A stretch of DNA of 64,000 nt. It comes from Paenibacillus piri. GTDB lineage: Bacteria; Bacillota; Bacilli; Paenibacillales; NBRC-103111. Location: the NCBI RefSeq assembly GCF_004354045.1, contig NZ_SMRT01000012.1, positions 62,001 through 126,000 on the forward strand. Reading direction: 5' to 3'. Shown here piece after piece: positions 17,647 through 25,688 of the stretch; positions within the stretch are counted from its first letter, which is position 1, and each line of letters starts with the position of its first letter. The notes below the pieces were generated by a model. The model was not told the DNA's origin, did not search any database, and saw only the letters and a program-made list of their open reading frames with translations. A program made the translations under genes and the position numbers.

Positions 17647-17887
17647 CGATACAGAGGCGCGATCCGGTCAATCCGGTTCGTCCAAAATGCCGCCGGTGTA
17701 GCCGTCCGGAAGGCGCTTGATGTCATCGGCCGTCAACCCCCCCCCCCCCCCCCCGATGAGCAAGCAATAGAGGCTCTCCGTTATGCCGTTCTGCCAGCAG
17801 AGAGCTGTTGTTTAAATAGATGAGGACAACAACCACGAAACAAATTACGGCGATCTTGCTCTTGAACCGTTTTTTAACTCTATTCAT
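17625..17887 (-). pseudogene. glycerophosphodiester phosphodiesterase gene collapsed across an 18-C tract
   Basis: On the reverse strand an ATG at 17887, behind GGGGAGG, starts a membrane-anchored protein (MNRVKKRFKSKIAVICFVVV). It reaches the GDPD catalytic start LLLAHRG exactly where the homopolymer (17737-17754) begins. Beyond the tract comes the typical GDPD tail: LTADDIKRLPDGYTGG, then after removing one T near 17683-17686 IWTNRIDRIAPLYRKEGAYR and a stop at 17625. About 230 central residues are absent. The family is ~310 residues long. Either an assembly collapse or a real deletion, plus a one-base frameshift. Confidence 0.8.
17737..17754. repeat. 18-nt poly-C homopolymer
   Basis: Eighteen consecutive C (poly-G on the coding strand of the phosphodiesterase remnant). 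It replaces the central two thirds of that gene. Confidence 0.95.
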
Positions 17888-18077
17888 TTGTAATTCCTCC
17901 CCACACTACATCCAACTGCTGTCGTATGGATTCCATCATTTCCGCTTCATTAATGTTCGAAGCATAGCGGATAAGCGTATGAATAAACAATCCGACCAAT
18001 ACTGAAGCGCTTATGTCCGAGTCCCAACGGCTTTGAAGGGCGCCGCTTGCCTTACTACTATTCCAAACCGCAAATGC
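17880..18077 (-). pseudogene. TetR-family regulator, C-terminal fragment
   Basis: About 65 codons, open from 18077, encode a TetR-type C-terminal ligand domain end: SGALQSRWDSDISASVLVGL, FIHTLIRYASNINEAEMMES, then IRQQLDVVWGGITNE and a stop that overlaps the phosphodiesterase ATG. The DNA-binding N-terminal half is missing; the frame is closed upstream and replaced by the phn promoter region. It was probably once an operon with the phosphodiesterase. Confidence 0.65.
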
Positions 18078-18091
18078 TCATTTCGGCAGGT

Positions 18092-18130
18092 TTTACAATT
18101 TCTTCACTTGGTCATTACATTGTATTGACC
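18092..18130 (+). promoter_or_regulatory. PhoP-box-like direct repeat array upstream of the phn operon
   Basis: Four hexamers in exact 11-bp phase: TTTACA (18092), TTCACT (18103), ATTACA (18114), TTGACC (18125). The B. subtilis PhoP box is a run of TT(A/T/C)ACA-like hexamers spaced 11 bp apart. It sits 118 bp upstream of the first phn-locus gene, so induction by phosphate starvation is the natural inference. Confidence 0.7.
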
Positions 18131-18247
18131 CTTGTAACTTGGCATCAAGTTAGACTTGTTTCTAGATACGAAATTGAAATGCAGGAGAACAATCCAATCC
18201 TGCTCACCAAAAATTACAATTAATTCCATTCCATCAAGGAGGCTTTT

Positions 18248-19117
18248 ATGAAAGCGGAATTGCACTGCCATACGAAGCTATCTGACGGTTCCTTCAGCTT
18301 TGATGAAATTTTGGAGCTTGCTGTCCAACAAAATATTGGCTATTTGGCTATAACGAATCACGATACGACGCGGGATCTCCATGAAATGATGGAACAAGGC
18401 AGGAAGAGAGGCGTCGAGATCATCCCTGGAATTGAAATTTCGGGCTATGATTTTGAGAGACGCCGTAGAATCCACATTCTTGGTTACTATATCGAGTCCG
18501 GGAATCAGGCGATTGAGTCCTTATGCAAACCGATGCTGGAGAGACGCCATCAAGGTTGTCGTACGGCGGTCGATCGGCTGATCGAAGCCGGATATGACAT
18601 TACATGGGAAAATGTATTGAAGTACGCCGAAGGCGGAACAGGCGTTTATAAGCAGCATATCATGCATGCACTGCTCGACCAGGGCTACACGGAGTCCATT
18701 TATGGCGAATTATATAAAAAGCTGTTCTCCCGAGGCCAGGACGACGAACAACCGGGCATTGCCTATATGCCTATGGAGTATGTCGACGCGAAAGATGCGA
18801 TCCGTGTTATTTTGCAGGCAGGCGGTGTTCCCGTACTCGCGCATCCCGGTCAATACCGCAATTTTGAAGCTGTGAATGAGCTGGTGGAAGCCGGTCTTCA
18901 GGGTATCGAGGTTTGGCATCCGCTGCACGGGCCGGAAGATGAGGCCAAAGCGCAGGAATTTGCTGCAAAGTTTAGTCTGATCATGACCGGAGGCTCAGAT
19001 TTTCATGGCTTCTATGGCGAAAAAGATGTGACGTTAGGGAGCAAAAATCCCGGTCTGAATGCAGTGCGTGCCCTGCAGGAACGGAAACGGGTGTTAAAAG
19101 GAGTGTTTAATCCATGA
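18248..19117 (+). CDS. PHP-domain phosphodiesterase, likely phosphoribosyl 1,2-cyclic phosphate diphosphodiesterase (PhnPP-like)
   Basis: A 289-residue PHP-family metal-dependent phosphoesterase. The four metal-binding motifs are HCH (6-8), NHD (37-39), the LAHPGQ His and the terminal GGSDFHG. It is the first gene of the C-P lyase operon and overlaps the next gene by 4 bp. No metallo-beta-lactamase PhnP is in the locus. The PHP enzyme PhnPP (described from Eggerthella lenta) hydrolyses phosphoribosyl 1,2-cyclic phosphate, so I infer this enzyme finishes the pathway here. The alternative is a general YciV/RNase AM-like nucleotidase. AAGGAGG lies 6 nt before the ATG. Confidence 0.82.
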   Translation: MKAELHCHTKLSDGSFSFDEILELAVQQNIGYLAITNHDTTRDLHEMMEQGRKRGVEIIPGIEISGYDFERRRRIHILGYYIESGNQAIESLCKPMLERRHQGCRTAVDRLIEAGYDITWENVLKYAEGGTGVYKQHIMHALLDQGYTESIYGELYKKLFSRGQDDEQPGIAYMPMEYVDAKDAIRVILQAGGVPVLAHPGQYRNFEAVNELVEAGLQGIEVWHPLHGPEDEAKAQEFAAKFSLIMTGGSDFHGFYGEKDVTLGSKNPGLNAVRALQERKRVLKGVFNP

Positions 19118-19746
19118 AGCCAATTCATCAAACCGGTTCCCGGCCTGCTTTATCGTCCGAGCCCAGCATTCATAAGAGCAGCCATATTTTGAACAGCTTC
19201 GCCGGGGAGTGGACCTCGATCGGTCCCAACAATAAGCTGATTGAATCCAGAATCGGGGATTATACCTACACGATGGATGATGTGACAATAAATTATGCCG
19301 AGGTGGGCAAATTTACGTCGATCGCCTCGCATGTCTGCATCAATCCGGTTGACCATCCGATGGACCGGGTCACGCAGCATCATATGACTTACCGCCGTGC
19401 TTCCTATGGATTTGCCGAGACGAATGACGAGGATATTTTTAACTGGCGAAGAAACAACCGTGTCACCATCGGTCATGATGTCTGGATCGGTCACGGGGCG
19501 ATTATTATGAAGGGGGTACACGTCGGCACCGGGGCAGTCATCGGCTCCGGAGCCATTGTTACAAAGGACATCGAACCGTATACGGTAGTAGTGGGAGTCC
19601 CGGCCAAACCGATCAAAAAGCGCTTCTCGCAGGATGTGATTGATAGTTTGCTCAAAATTGCCTGGTGGGAGTGGCCTCGCGACCTGCTGGAGGAAAGGTT
19701 CTACGAGCTGAACGATATTGCCGGTTTTATCAAAAAATACGGCTAA
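19114..19746 (+). CDS. phosphonate-cluster hexapeptide-repeat acyltransferase
   Basis: 210 residues with a left-handed beta-helix. Hexapeptide repeats run from ~40 to ~180 (IGDYTYTMDDVTINYAEVGK, IGHDVWIGHGAIIMKGVHVG, TGAVIGSGAIVTKD), with the catalytic-loop His in NPVDHPMDR. The TPYTVVVGVPAKPIKKRF-like end is typical of the CAT/DapD-GlmU superfamily. It matches the phosphonate-metabolism transferase family (TIGR03308-type) that recurs in C-P lyase operons; its substrate is not established, with acetylation of aminoalkylphosphonates as the usual guess. The start overlaps the upstream stop. Confidence 0.85.
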   Translation: MKPIHQTGSRPALSSEPSIHKSSHILNSFAGEWTSIGPNNKLIESRIGDYTYTMDDVTINYAEVGKFTSIASHVCINPVDHPMDRVTQHHMTYRRASYGFAETNDEDIFNWRRNNRVTIGHDVWIGHGAIIMKGVHVGTGAVIGSGAIVTKDIEPYTVVVGVPAKPIKKRFSQDVIDSLLKIAWWEWPRDLLEERFYELNDIAGFIKKYG

Positions 19747-19765
19747 ATTTCCGGAGGTGACCGGC

Positions 19766-20467
19766 ATGTCTGAAGAGATGGATATTATGGATCATCTTAT
19801 TGCAGCTATCCAATCGGGCAAGTATGAACCGGATGATAAATTACCGTCCGAAAACGAACTGGCGGATCGGTTCAAAGTTCCCCGTATGACGGCCCGTAAA
19901 GCCTATGAGCGGCTTCAGGAGCTTGGCTATATTTACTCCAAACAGGGTAAGGGCAGCTTTGTTCAGGACAGGAATCTGCGCATTCCCCTGACGCTGTCTG
20001 CCGGCAAAAGCTTTAGTGAAAAAATGACCGAGCTTGGGCTTGATTACAAGTCGAAAAATATTTTCAACGAGATTATCGAGTTTAATAACAAGATTTACGA
20101 GTCGCTCGGAATAAATGAAGAGGATCGTGTATATAAAATCGGCCGCTTGCGCATCATTGAAGGCCGTCCAATTGCTCTGCATATCTCTTATGTCGCCGAA
20201 TCGCAGTTTCCACAAATCGGGAGCATCGGCGGGGGCATTACCTCGATGTTCGAATTTTACCAAAGCCAAGGTTATCATGACTTTCAATCTGCCGAAACGA
20301 TGCTCAGGTTAACGTATCCGTCCAAGTATGAGAGAGAGCTTTTGGCCTGCTCAAGCCTGATTCCCCTGCTCGTTCTGGAGTCGGATGTTAAGGACGGAGT
20401 GTCGGGCCGGACGCTGGAATACAGCAAAATTATGTACCGTGGAGACTTGTTCACATATGTCATTTAA
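19766..20467 (+). CDS. phnF: GntR-family regulator PhnF
   Basis: 233 residues. GntR winged helix (~1-70: KLPSENELADRFKVPRMTAR, GYIYSKQGKGSFV) and UTRA ligand domain (~85-230, ending RTLEYSKIMYRGDLFTYVI). It is inside the phn operon, and PhnF represses phosphonate or phosphate uptake genes in other bacteria. The ATG follows GGAGGTGACCGGC. A 102-bp gap separates it from phnG, the largest gap in the C-P lyase core, and might hold an internal promoter, although I see no clear boxes. Confidence 0.85.
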   Translation: MSEEMDIMDHLIAAIQSGKYEPDDKLPSENELADRFKVPRMTARKAYERLQELGYIYSKQGKGSFVQDRNLRIPLTLSAGKSFSEKMTELGLDYKSKNIFNEIIEFNNKIYESLGINEEDRVYKIGRLRIIEGRPIALHISYVAESQFPQIGSIGGGITSMFEFYQSQGYHDFQSAETMLRLTYPSKYERELLACSSLIPLLVLESDVKDGVSGRTLEYSKIMYRGDLFTYVI

Positions 20468-20569
20468 AGGCATGTTTCATTTACACAAACTTAACCGCCG
20501 TTAGCCTGGCAACAAGATAGAGTGAGCTTTGGGAACGGAACAATTTTTCAGGAGGCAGGAGGTTCGGAC

Positions 20570-20995
20570 TTGAAGCGTAAGCAAAGAACAGAAATGTTGA
20601 TTAACGGTTCGCCCGATATCGTATCGGCTTTGGCAGGCGAGATCAAGAGCCGCTACGACGTTGCGGTAATTGAGGAACCGAATCATGGTCTAGTTATGGT
20701 CAAGGTGAGAGAAACCGCACAGAAAAGCCAGTTTTATCTGGGCGAGGTGCTGGTAACCGAATGCAAGGTTCGAGTCTCGGGGAAGATTGGTGTAGGCATG
20801 GTCAAAGGGGATGAACCGGAGAAAGCCTGCGACCTCGCAATTATCGATGCGGCTTATGCCGCCGGGTTGGAAGAGACGATGGCTTGGTCGGCTATTTTAG
20901 AGGCGGAAAGCAGCAGGCTTGCGGAAGAACGGGCGGCATTCCAGGCGAAAGTGCTGCGGACCAAAGTCGATTTTGAAACGATGGACACCGATTGA
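20570..20995 (+). CDS. phnG: C-P lyase core subunit PhnG
   Basis: 141 residues, matching PhnG (~150). Conserved features are MLINGSPDIV at the start, the core VMVKVRETAQKSQFYLGEVL, TECKV, GVGMVKGDEPEKACDLAIID, and the acidic C-terminal helix. PhnG is part of the PhnG2H2I2J2 core complex and helps PhnI load ribose triphosphate onto phosphonate. The true start is a TTG at 20570, 7 nt after AGGAGG; upstream codons in frame have no ribosome site. It ends 21 bp before phnH. Confidence 0.88.
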   Translation: MKRKQRTEMLINGSPDIVSALAGEIKSRYDVAVIEEPNHGLVMVKVRETAQKSQFYLGEVLVTECKVRVSGKIGVGMVKGDEPEKACDLAIIDAAYAAGLEETMAWSAILEAESSRLAEERAAFQAKVLRTKVDFETMDTD

Positions 20996-21015
20996 AGATC
21001 GAAAGGAGTATCCCT

Positions 21016-21609
21016 ATGAAGCTGGATATGGTTCACGACATCCAAACCGCATATCGAAAATTAGTCGACAGCATGTCAAGGCCGGGAACGATCTCTGACC
21101 TCTCGGAAGAAGCGGGCAAGCTGGAGCGGGATCAAGCGCTCTTGCCCGGAACGTTGATTTTGGCTCAAATGCTCCTCGATACGGAAGTGACGTTCAAGGT
21201 AATATCGCAAAGGGAAGCGATGGCGGCCCACATGCTCAACCAGCTCACCTATGCAAAAGAAGCGGATGTGGAGGAAGCGGATTTCATTTTTGTATTAAAC
21301 GACGCGGCGCCGGGAGCATGGCTCCGTACACTCGAAGCGGTCAAAATCGGCGAGTTGAACGATCCGCACAGCTCGGCCACGGTCATTATTGAAACGGAAA
21401 GCTTATCCGGAGGAACAACGCTGCGTCTGACGGGTCCGGGAATTCAGCATACCGCTTATGTGGGGCTGCAGCTGAAAGAGGATTGGGTCGACGTGCGGGC
21501 AGAACGAAATGCCGAGTTTCCGTTAGGTTTGGATCTATTATTTACGGATGCAAACCACCGGGTGCTAGCTTTGCCAAGAACGACACAGGTTGTGAAAGAG
21601 GAGGTTTAG
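21016..21609 (+). CDS. phnH: C-P lyase core subunit PhnH
   Basis: 197 residues. PhnH landmarks are the N-terminal FRKLVDSMSRPG-like segment (AYRKLVDSMSRPGTISDL), AQMLLDTEVTF, the SATVIIETESLSGGTTLRLT strand pair and PGIQ, and the PLGLDLLFTDANHRVLALPR end. It is the PLP-transferase-like fold dimer of the core complex. ATG 21016 with GAAAGGAG is used instead of an upstream in-frame ATG that overlaps phnG without a ribosome site. Confidence 0.9.
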   Translation: MKLDMVHDIQTAYRKLVDSMSRPGTISDLSEEAGKLERDQALLPGTLILAQMLLDTEVTFKVISQREAMAAHMLNQLTYAKEADVEEADFIFVLNDAAPGAWLRTLEAVKIGELNDPHSSATVIIETESLSGGTTLRLTGPGIQHTAYVGLQLKEDWVDVRAERNAEFPLGLDLLFTDANHRVLALPRTTQVVKEEV

Positions 21610-21613
21610 CCGG

Positions 21614-22720
21614 ATGGGATACGTTGCGGTCAAAGGCGGAACACGCGCTATTGAACAATCGTTGAAGCGAATTCAGTACGAACGATTGCGGCGGGGTAAA
21701 GTCCTCGATGTTGAAGCGATAGAAGCCGGAATGAGAGGTCTCATCGATCAGGTGATGTCGGAGAGCAGTCTGTACAGCGAGGAGCTTGCGGCTCTAGCCA
21801 TCAAGCAGGCGGAGGGCAATCCGGAGGAAGCGGTCTTTTTGCTGAGGGCGTACCGGTCTACATTGCCGAGAAAGCATTATTCCAGAACGGTCCGTTCCGA
21901 AGAGATGCGCGTGGAAAGACGGATTTCCGCGTCGTTCAAAGACATCCCGGGAGGACAAGTTTTAGGCGCATCGACAGATTATTCCCATCGACTGCTCGAT
22001 TTCGATCTGTTGGATGAAACGGAAGAAACCATCGCCAAGTGGCTTCAGGCGTTTAACCTCGAGGAGGAAGCGGAAGTGCAAAAGTCAGCCGAAACACAGT
22101 CCGGACGGTTCCCCAAGGTGCTGGATTACCTTAGAAAGGAAGGGCTCGTTGCCGATTGCCCGTTCGATCCGACGGAGCCGGACGATGTCACCCGGACCAG
22201 CTTGACTTTTCCGGCAAGCCGCAGCGAGAAACTGCAAATTTTAACAAGAGGACAGACGGGAGCGGTGACTTCCTTGGCTTACGCGGTTATTCGCGGCTAT
22301 GGGATGGTCCATCCTACGGTAGGGGAGCTGCGTGTCGGCCAGATTCCGGTCTATGTGAACAGCCCGCTGCACCCTTCCGATGAGGAGGAAGAGTCCTATT
22401 TTATCGGGGACATCAAAGTAACGGAAGTCGAGATGCTCGTTCCCGCAACTGTAGAAAAGGAAAACGGCAAAAAACAATTGAGCCTGGATTTCGGTTACGG
22501 TCTTTGCTACGGACAAAATGAAACGAAAGCTATTGCCATGAGCATTCTGGACAAAAGCCTCGAGAAAGGCGACAAGACCATTCCGACGCAAAACGAGGAA
22601 TTTGTGCTTTATCATATCGACTCTGTGGAATCGACAGGATTTATCTCACATTTGAAAATGCCTCACTACGTGACCTTCCAATCGAAGCTGAACGATGTGC
22701 GCAAAACAAGAAAGAATTAA
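21614..22720 (+). CDS. phnI: C-P lyase core subunit PhnI (nucleosidase/ribosyl-phosphonate synthase)
   Basis: 368 residues, the family length. Typical opening MGYVAVKGGTRAIEQSLKR with the RGKVLDVEAIEAGMRGLIDQ helix; the central HYSRTVRSEEMRVERRISAS, TPGGQVLGASTDYSHRLLDF-like and TRGQTGAVTSLAYA segments follow. PhnI displaces adenine from ATP with phosphonate to give 5-triphospho-alpha-D-ribose 1-phosphonate. AGAGGAGG lies 9 nt upstream of the ATG; four bases separate it from phnH. Confidence 0.93.
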   Translation: MGYVAVKGGTRAIEQSLKRIQYERLRRGKVLDVEAIEAGMRGLIDQVMSESSLYSEELAALAIKQAEGNPEEAVFLLRAYRSTLPRKHYSRTVRSEEMRVERRISASFKDIPGGQVLGASTDYSHRLLDFDLLDETEETIAKWLQAFNLEEEAEVQKSAETQSGRFPKVLDYLRKEGLVADCPFDPTEPDDVTRTSLTFPASRSEKLQILTRGQTGAVTSLAYAVIRGYGMVHPTVGELRVGQIPVYVNSPLHPSDEEEESYFIGDIKVTEVEMLVPATVEKENGKKQLSLDFGYGLCYGQNETKAIAMSILDKSLEKGDKTIPTQNEEFVLYHIDSVESTGFISHLKMPHYVTFQSKLNDVRKTRKN

Positions 22721-22748
22721 GCAGAGAAAATCCGGAAGGAGCAAGCAT

Positions 22749-23591
22749 ATGCGAATCCAATACAACTTTGCTTTTTTGGATGAAGGATCCAAAAGAGAAA
22801 TCCGCCGGGCCACGCTGAAGGCGATTGCCATTCCGGGCTATCAGGTTCCTTTTGCCTCGAGAGAACTGCCTATTGGACGCGGTTGGGGAACTGGCGGAAT
22901 GCAGCTCACGCTGTCGCTGATCGGTAAAAAAGACATGCTCAAAGTGATCGATCAAGGCTCCGACGAATCGGTTAACGCCGTCAGCATTAAGAAGCTGATT
23001 CATAGAACGACAGGCGTCCCTGCGGTCGATGACACCGCGGATGCCACGCTGATTCAATCCCGCCACCGGGTTCCGGAGGTGCCGCTTGCGTCCGGTCAAA
23101 TTCTGGTCCTGCAAGTGCCAATGCCGGAGCCGCTGAGGATGTACGAATCCAGTGAGCTGGAAACGAAGCGTCTGCACGGGGAAAAAGACTACAGCGGGGC
23201 TTGGCTGATGCTGTTCGAACAAATTATGAAGTACCGTACGGTCTCCACCGGGGCCGACCATCCGGTAATGGTGCACGACCGCTATGTGATGGCGCCAAGT
23301 CCCATACCGAAATTCGACAATCCGAAGATGAACAGCTCCGAAGCTTTAATCCTGCTGGGAGCCGGGCGGGAGAAAAAGATTTATGCCGTCCCTCCGTATA
23401 CCCAAGTGGTTTCCTTGGCTTTTGACGATGTTCCGTTCGAGCCGGAGTCCTTTCCGGACAAACGCTGCAGGCAATGTGGGGCTGCGGATGTTTTTATGGA
23501 TGAGCTGTATGATCGGGATGCAGACGAAACGTACTATCAATGCAACGACACGAGCTATTGCCTAGCGCGTATGAATCAGCAGCCTTCCTAA
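22749..23591 (+). CDS. phnJ: C-P lyase radical-SAM subunit PhnJ
   Basis: 280 residues. PhnJ cleaves the C-P bond of ribose 1-phosphonate 5-phosphate by radical SAM chemistry. The four conserved cysteines are visible: C240-x2-C243-x21-C265-x5-C271 (KRCRQCG, YQCNDTSYC), which bind the [4Fe-4S] cluster. The glycyl-radical region near the N-terminus (IAIPGYQVPFASRELPIGRG) and the GTGGMQLTLSLIG segment are also intact. ATG 22749 after GGAAGGAGC. All residues expected for activity appear to be present. Confidence 0.95.
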   Translation: MRIQYNFAFLDEGSKREIRRATLKAIAIPGYQVPFASRELPIGRGWGTGGMQLTLSLIGKKDMLKVIDQGSDESVNAVSIKKLIHRTTGVPAVDDTADATLIQSRHRVPEVPLASGQILVLQVPMPEPLRMYESSELETKRLHGEKDYSGAWLMLFEQIMKYRTVSTGADHPVMVHDRYVMAPSPIPKFDNPKMNSSEALILLGAGREKKIYAVPPYTQVVSLAFDDVPFEPESFPDKRCRQCGAADVFMDELYDRDADETYYQCNDTSYCLARMNQQPS

Positions 23592-23617
23592 GCAGATAAG
23601 AAAGAGGTGACGTCAAA

Positions 23618-24463
23618 ATGGGAGAAAAAGCAGTCCCGATCATGACCGTAAACCATTTGAACAAGCAATTCGGTCCCGGTTGCGAGCAATGCAGCCGGCC
23701 GGAACGCCGCATATTGGAAAAAAACTATTGCCGCGTCTGCGACACCGTCTATTCGTGCCAGAACATCACATTCGACTTGTTTCCCGGAGAAGTCCTCGGC
23801 ATCGTAGGGGAGAGCGGCAGCGGCAAATCGACGCTGATGCGGTGCCTGTATTTCGACCAGGAGGTCACCTCGGGCGAGGCGTATCTTCAGCCATATAAAG
23901 AAGGACGCAAAAATATGTTCGCTGAATCGACCCAGCAAAAAAAATATATTCGCAATCATCTGATGGGCAAAGTTTATCAAAATCCGGTTCTGGGTCTCAG
24001 GATGAACTTCTCCTCCATAGGCAATATTGCGGAGAAGATGATCGCAGCCGGAAACCGCAATGTGGCGGCTATGGAATCGCGGGGAAGCGAGCTGCTGGAG
24101 CGGGTTCATATTCCGGTTTCCCGGATGAAGGAAGCGCCGAAGAACTTCTCCGGCGGCATGCAGCAGCGGGTGCAGATTGCCAAGGCCTTATCCAACAATC
24201 CGCCGATACTGCTGCTTGATGAAGTGACAACCGGCCTTGACTTATCCGTTCAGGCCAACGTATTGGATCTGATCAAGCATTTGCAAAGGGAGCTGAGCAT
24301 CAGCATGCTGCTCGTATCGCATGATCTCGGCGTTATCCGGATGCTCGCGGACCGGACGATGGTTATGCTGGACGGCCGAGTCGTCGAGCAAGGCCTGACA
24401 GACCAAATCCTTGAAGATCCCCAGCATGCTTATACCCAGCAGCTAGTTCATTCCTTATTATAG
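23618..24463 (+). CDS. phnK: C-P lyase ABC-type ATPase PhnK with Cys-rich insertion
   Basis: A 281-residue ABC ATPase: Walker A GESGSGKST (64-72), signature FSGGMQQRVQIAKAL, Walker B ILLLDEVTTGLD, H-loop VSHDLGV. It docks on PhnJ in the core complex. Unusually, a Cys-rich stretch lies between the first strand and Walker A: C22-x2-C25-x12-C38-x2-C41, plus C47. It looks like a small zinc or iron-binding knuckle that E. coli PhnK lacks. GAGGTG is 8 nt before the ATG. Confidence 0.92.
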   Translation: MGEKAVPIMTVNHLNKQFGPGCEQCSRPERRILEKNYCRVCDTVYSCQNITFDLFPGEVLGIVGESGSGKSTLMRCLYFDQEVTSGEAYLQPYKEGRKNMFAESTQQKKYIRNHLMGKVYQNPVLGLRMNFSSIGNIAEKMIAAGNRNVAAMESRGSELLERVHIPVSRMKEAPKNFSGGMQQRVQIAKALSNNPPILLLDEVTTGLDLSVQANVLDLIKHLQRELSISMLLVSHDLGVIRMLADRTMVMLDGRVVEQGLTDQILEDPQHAYTQQLVHSLL

Positions 24464-24488
24464 CGAATCAGCGGGAGGAGGCTATTTA

Positions 24489-25670
24489 ATGTTACTTATT
24501 ACTAACGGAATCATTATTACGGATGAATCGCTTTTGGACGACTGCGATTTGCTTATTCAGGATGATCGGATTGCCCGTATTGCCCGTAAAGGAGAGCTTG
24601 CTGCGGATCAGCATACGGAAGTCATCGATGCGGGCGGGGGCTATGTCACCCCGGGAATGATCGATATTCATTCGGATTATATCGAGCATATGACAGCGCC
24701 AAGACCAACCTCGCTCATCGATTTCCGCCTGGGTCTGCGTGAAACAGAGAAGGAGCTAATCTCGCACGGGATTACTACGATGTACCATTCCTTGTCGATA
24801 TTCAAATCCGCCGATTATAAGTATCGCCCTATCCGGGAGCCGGAAAATGTGCGCAAGATGATCGATTTGATCGACCGAACGCACAACAGCAAGCACTTGA
24901 TCCGTCACCGGTTTCACGCCAGATTCGAGATCGACAATTTGGATCAAATCGACAATTTGAAAAGCTACATTATGGAAGAGAAAGTTCACCTCGTTTCCTT
25001 TATGGATCACACACCGGGACAAGGCCAATATCGGGATCTGGAAATGTATAAAAAAACAATCCGCGGTTATGACCATGTTTCCGATGATAACATTGCTCTC
25101 TTGATCGCCAACCATCAGACGAAAGAAAAAATGACTGTTGACGCCATCCGTGAAATCGCGGAGATGGCCAGAGCGAGGAACATTGCTATTGCTTCGCATG
25201 ATGACGATTCGCTGAAAAAGCTGGATCTGGTACAAAGCTTCGGCACCGCGATCAGTGAATTTCCGATTACGCTTGAGATTGCGCGCAAAGCGAAGCAAAA
25301 GGGCTTGCATACGGTAGCCGGAGCGCCTAACGTCATCCTGGGCGGCTCCCACAGCGGGAATCTCTCTGCGGCCGAGGCTGTGCACGACGGTTGTATCGAT
25401 ATTTTATGCAGCGATTATTACCCGGCTTCAATGCTTCATGCGGTGTTCCAATTAGCGGGTTCATCCCCGATGGAATTAGTAGAGATGTTCAAGCTGGTGA
25501 CATTGCACCCGGCGCAAGCGGTGAACATCGACGCGGAATACGGCTCGGTAACCGAAGGAAAGAAGGCCGATCTGCTTATCATCGAACGGCTGGAGCCGGA
25601 CGACTTCCCGGTCGTAACCGGTGTGATCGTAGACGGCAAGCTGATACAAAAAACAAATTACAGAATTTAA
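24489..25670 (+). CDS. phnM: alpha-D-ribose 1-methylphosphonate 5-triphosphate diphosphatase PhnM
   Basis: A 393-residue amidohydrolase-superfamily enzyme. The metal motif is GMIDIHSDYIEHMTAPRP (~57-75); further ligands occur in SFMDHTPGQGQY, ASHDDDS and GAPNVILGGSHSGNLSA, and the end is AVNIDAEYGSVTEGKKADLL. PhnM removes pyrophosphate from the PhnI product to give the PhnJ substrate. It stands between phnK and phnL, an order different from E. coli (K-L-M). Confidence 0.93.
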   Translation: MLLITNGIIITDESLLDDCDLLIQDDRIARIARKGELAADQHTEVIDAGGGYVTPGMIDIHSDYIEHMTAPRPTSLIDFRLGLRETEKELISHGITTMYHSLSIFKSADYKYRPIREPENVRKMIDLIDRTHNSKHLIRHRFHARFEIDNLDQIDNLKSYIMEEKVHLVSFMDHTPGQGQYRDLEMYKKTIRGYDHVSDDNIALLIANHQTKEKMTVDAIREIAEMARARNIAIASHDDDSLKKLDLVQSFGTAISEFPITLEIARKAKQKGLHTVAGAPNVILGGSHSGNLSAAEAVHDGCIDILCSDYYPASMLHAVFQLAGSSPMELVEMFKLVTLHPAQAVNIDAEYGSVTEGKKADLLIIERLEPDDFPVVTGVIVDGKLIQKTNYRI

Positions 25671-25688
25671 ATAAAAGGAGGTGATGGC

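Noticed and set aside
17820..18005. 61-codon forward frame over the TetR/phosphodiesterase remnants
   Set aside because: The reverse strand carries clear TetR and GDPD sequence, so the forward frame is a shadow.
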